Notes under the pieces: model-generated
Told to the model about the DNA's origin: nothing
The model's database searches: none
Seen by the model: the letters and a program-made list of their open reading frames with translations, nothing else
Position numbers and translations under genes: made by a program
Shown: positions 46,335 through 46,737 of the stretch, piece after piece
Layout: each line of letters begins with the position of its first letter
How positions within the stretch are numbered: position 1 is the first letter of the stretch
Assembly (NCBI GenBank): GCA_900545585.1
Contig: UQZR01000022.1
Coordinates: 1 to 46,737, forward strand
DNA: 46,737 bases
Direction of reading: 5' to 3'
Source: an uncultured Eubacteriales bacterium
GTDB lineage: Bacteria; Bacillota; Clostridia; Oscillospirales; Oscillospiraceae

Positions 46335-46737
46335 CTACTTCCGCATGACCGTGCAGGCGGCGCTGTCCCAGTAGGGGTACAGCGTCTCGCCGCAGGAGAA
46401 GCCGTCCGCGCCCGCCAGGCGGGAGAAGCGCAGCTCATGGCCGTCCGCATCCACGCCGATGGACTTGATGAGATTGCCGGTGCAGATGTTGTCCGTCACC
46501 GTGATCTGTATGCCGAAGCCGGATACCGGCTCCGCAGACACACAGACAGCCTCCGGCCGGACACAGAGGTACACCGTCTCGCCCTCCGGCACTTGGGCCG
46601 CCGCGCCCAGCACCTGCCCCATAGGCGTGGTGTAGACGCAGGTATCGCCCCGGACCGCCGCGGCGGTGGCCGGCAGGATGTTGGATTCGCCGATGAAATC
46701 CGCCACGAAGCGGGTGGCCGGTGCGTTGTAGATCTCG
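46335..46737 (-). CDS. potA: Polyamine ABC transporter ATPase PotA, C-terminal fragment (cut by window edge)
   Basis: The last 134 residues or so of a PotA-type ATPase; the N-terminus and nucleotide-binding domain lie beyond 46737. The sequence enters in frame as EIYNAPATRFVADFIGESNIL, the standard end of the ATPase domain. It continues into the regulatory TOBE domain, with VYLCVRPEAVCV and GFGIQITVTDNICTGNLIKSIGVDADGHEL. It is first in the visible pot operon. Confidence 0.9.
   Translation of the reverse strand, partial: EIYNAPATRFVADFIGESNILPATAAAVRGDTCVYTTPMGQVLGAAAQVPEGETVYLCVRPEAVCVSAEPVSGFGIQITVTDNICTGNLIKSIGVDADGHELRFSRLAGADGFSCGETLYPYWDSAACTVMRK

Noticed and set aside
1..46737. tRNA or rRNA genes
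   Set aside because: Intergenic regions were read on both strands; none shows a cloverleaf or a GGTTCGA-type T-arm.

Overview
The window is a gene-dense, GC-rich chromosomal segment of an endospore-forming Firmicute. High GC, many ATGA/GTGA overlaps, GTG and TTG starts, SpoIVB and SpoVAF, a Trk/YihY pair and gut-type cobamide salvage genes all fit a Clostridia member of the Oscillospiraceae type (inference; no rRNA or other marker is present). I see no tRNA, rRNA, transposase, prophage or CRISPR array.

Left part (1-10.3 kb): a 72-base tandem repeat, a GNAT acetyltransferase, the amputated 5' end of a second GNAT gene, and a cation exchanger (CaCA family) behind a yybP-ykoY (Mn2+) riboswitch. 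Next come two divergent transcription units for cobamides. On the minus strand are EcfT and an unusual 880-residue EcfA-EcfA'-S fusion. On the plus strand is a nucleotide-loop assembly operon: a TIM-barrel protein, CobT, CobU, CobS, a short second CobU-like protein and CobC. Together they look like corrinoid uptake followed by completion of the lower ligand; no corrin-ring genes are present.

Middle (10.3-31.6 kb): mostly minus-strand housekeeping and sporulation genes. These are a Cys-rich miniprotein, spoIVB, spoVAF (with a near-consensus sigma-G promoter), and an apparent operon of lipoprotein amidase - ymdB - ybaK - SbcD-like phosphoesterase - asparaginase, downstream of rny (RNase Y). After a cell-wall amidase and a plus-strand RlmI-type methyltransferase come a large membrane protein of unknown function, yihY-trkA, a small HTH regulator, and a three-gene operon in which two YhgE/Pip membrane proteins flank a two-TM linker protein.

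Right part (31.7-46.7 kb): pyruvate carboxylase, then a compact operon transcribed as leader - pheA - aroB - aroC - aroE/aroK fusion - aroQ - aroA - aroF. It encodes all seven shikimate steps to chorismate plus chorismate mutase/prephenate dehydratase. Its leader holds a previously unlisted 55-codon ORF with seven Phe codons, four of them TTT in a tight cluster, followed by an intrinsic terminator and a competing pairing. This is the layout of a ribosome-mediated phenylalanine attenuator and is the most interesting regulatory element here. The window ends in a polyamine-type ABC transporter operon (potA fragment, potB, potC, potD) with a small TIGR04076-type protein as its last gene.
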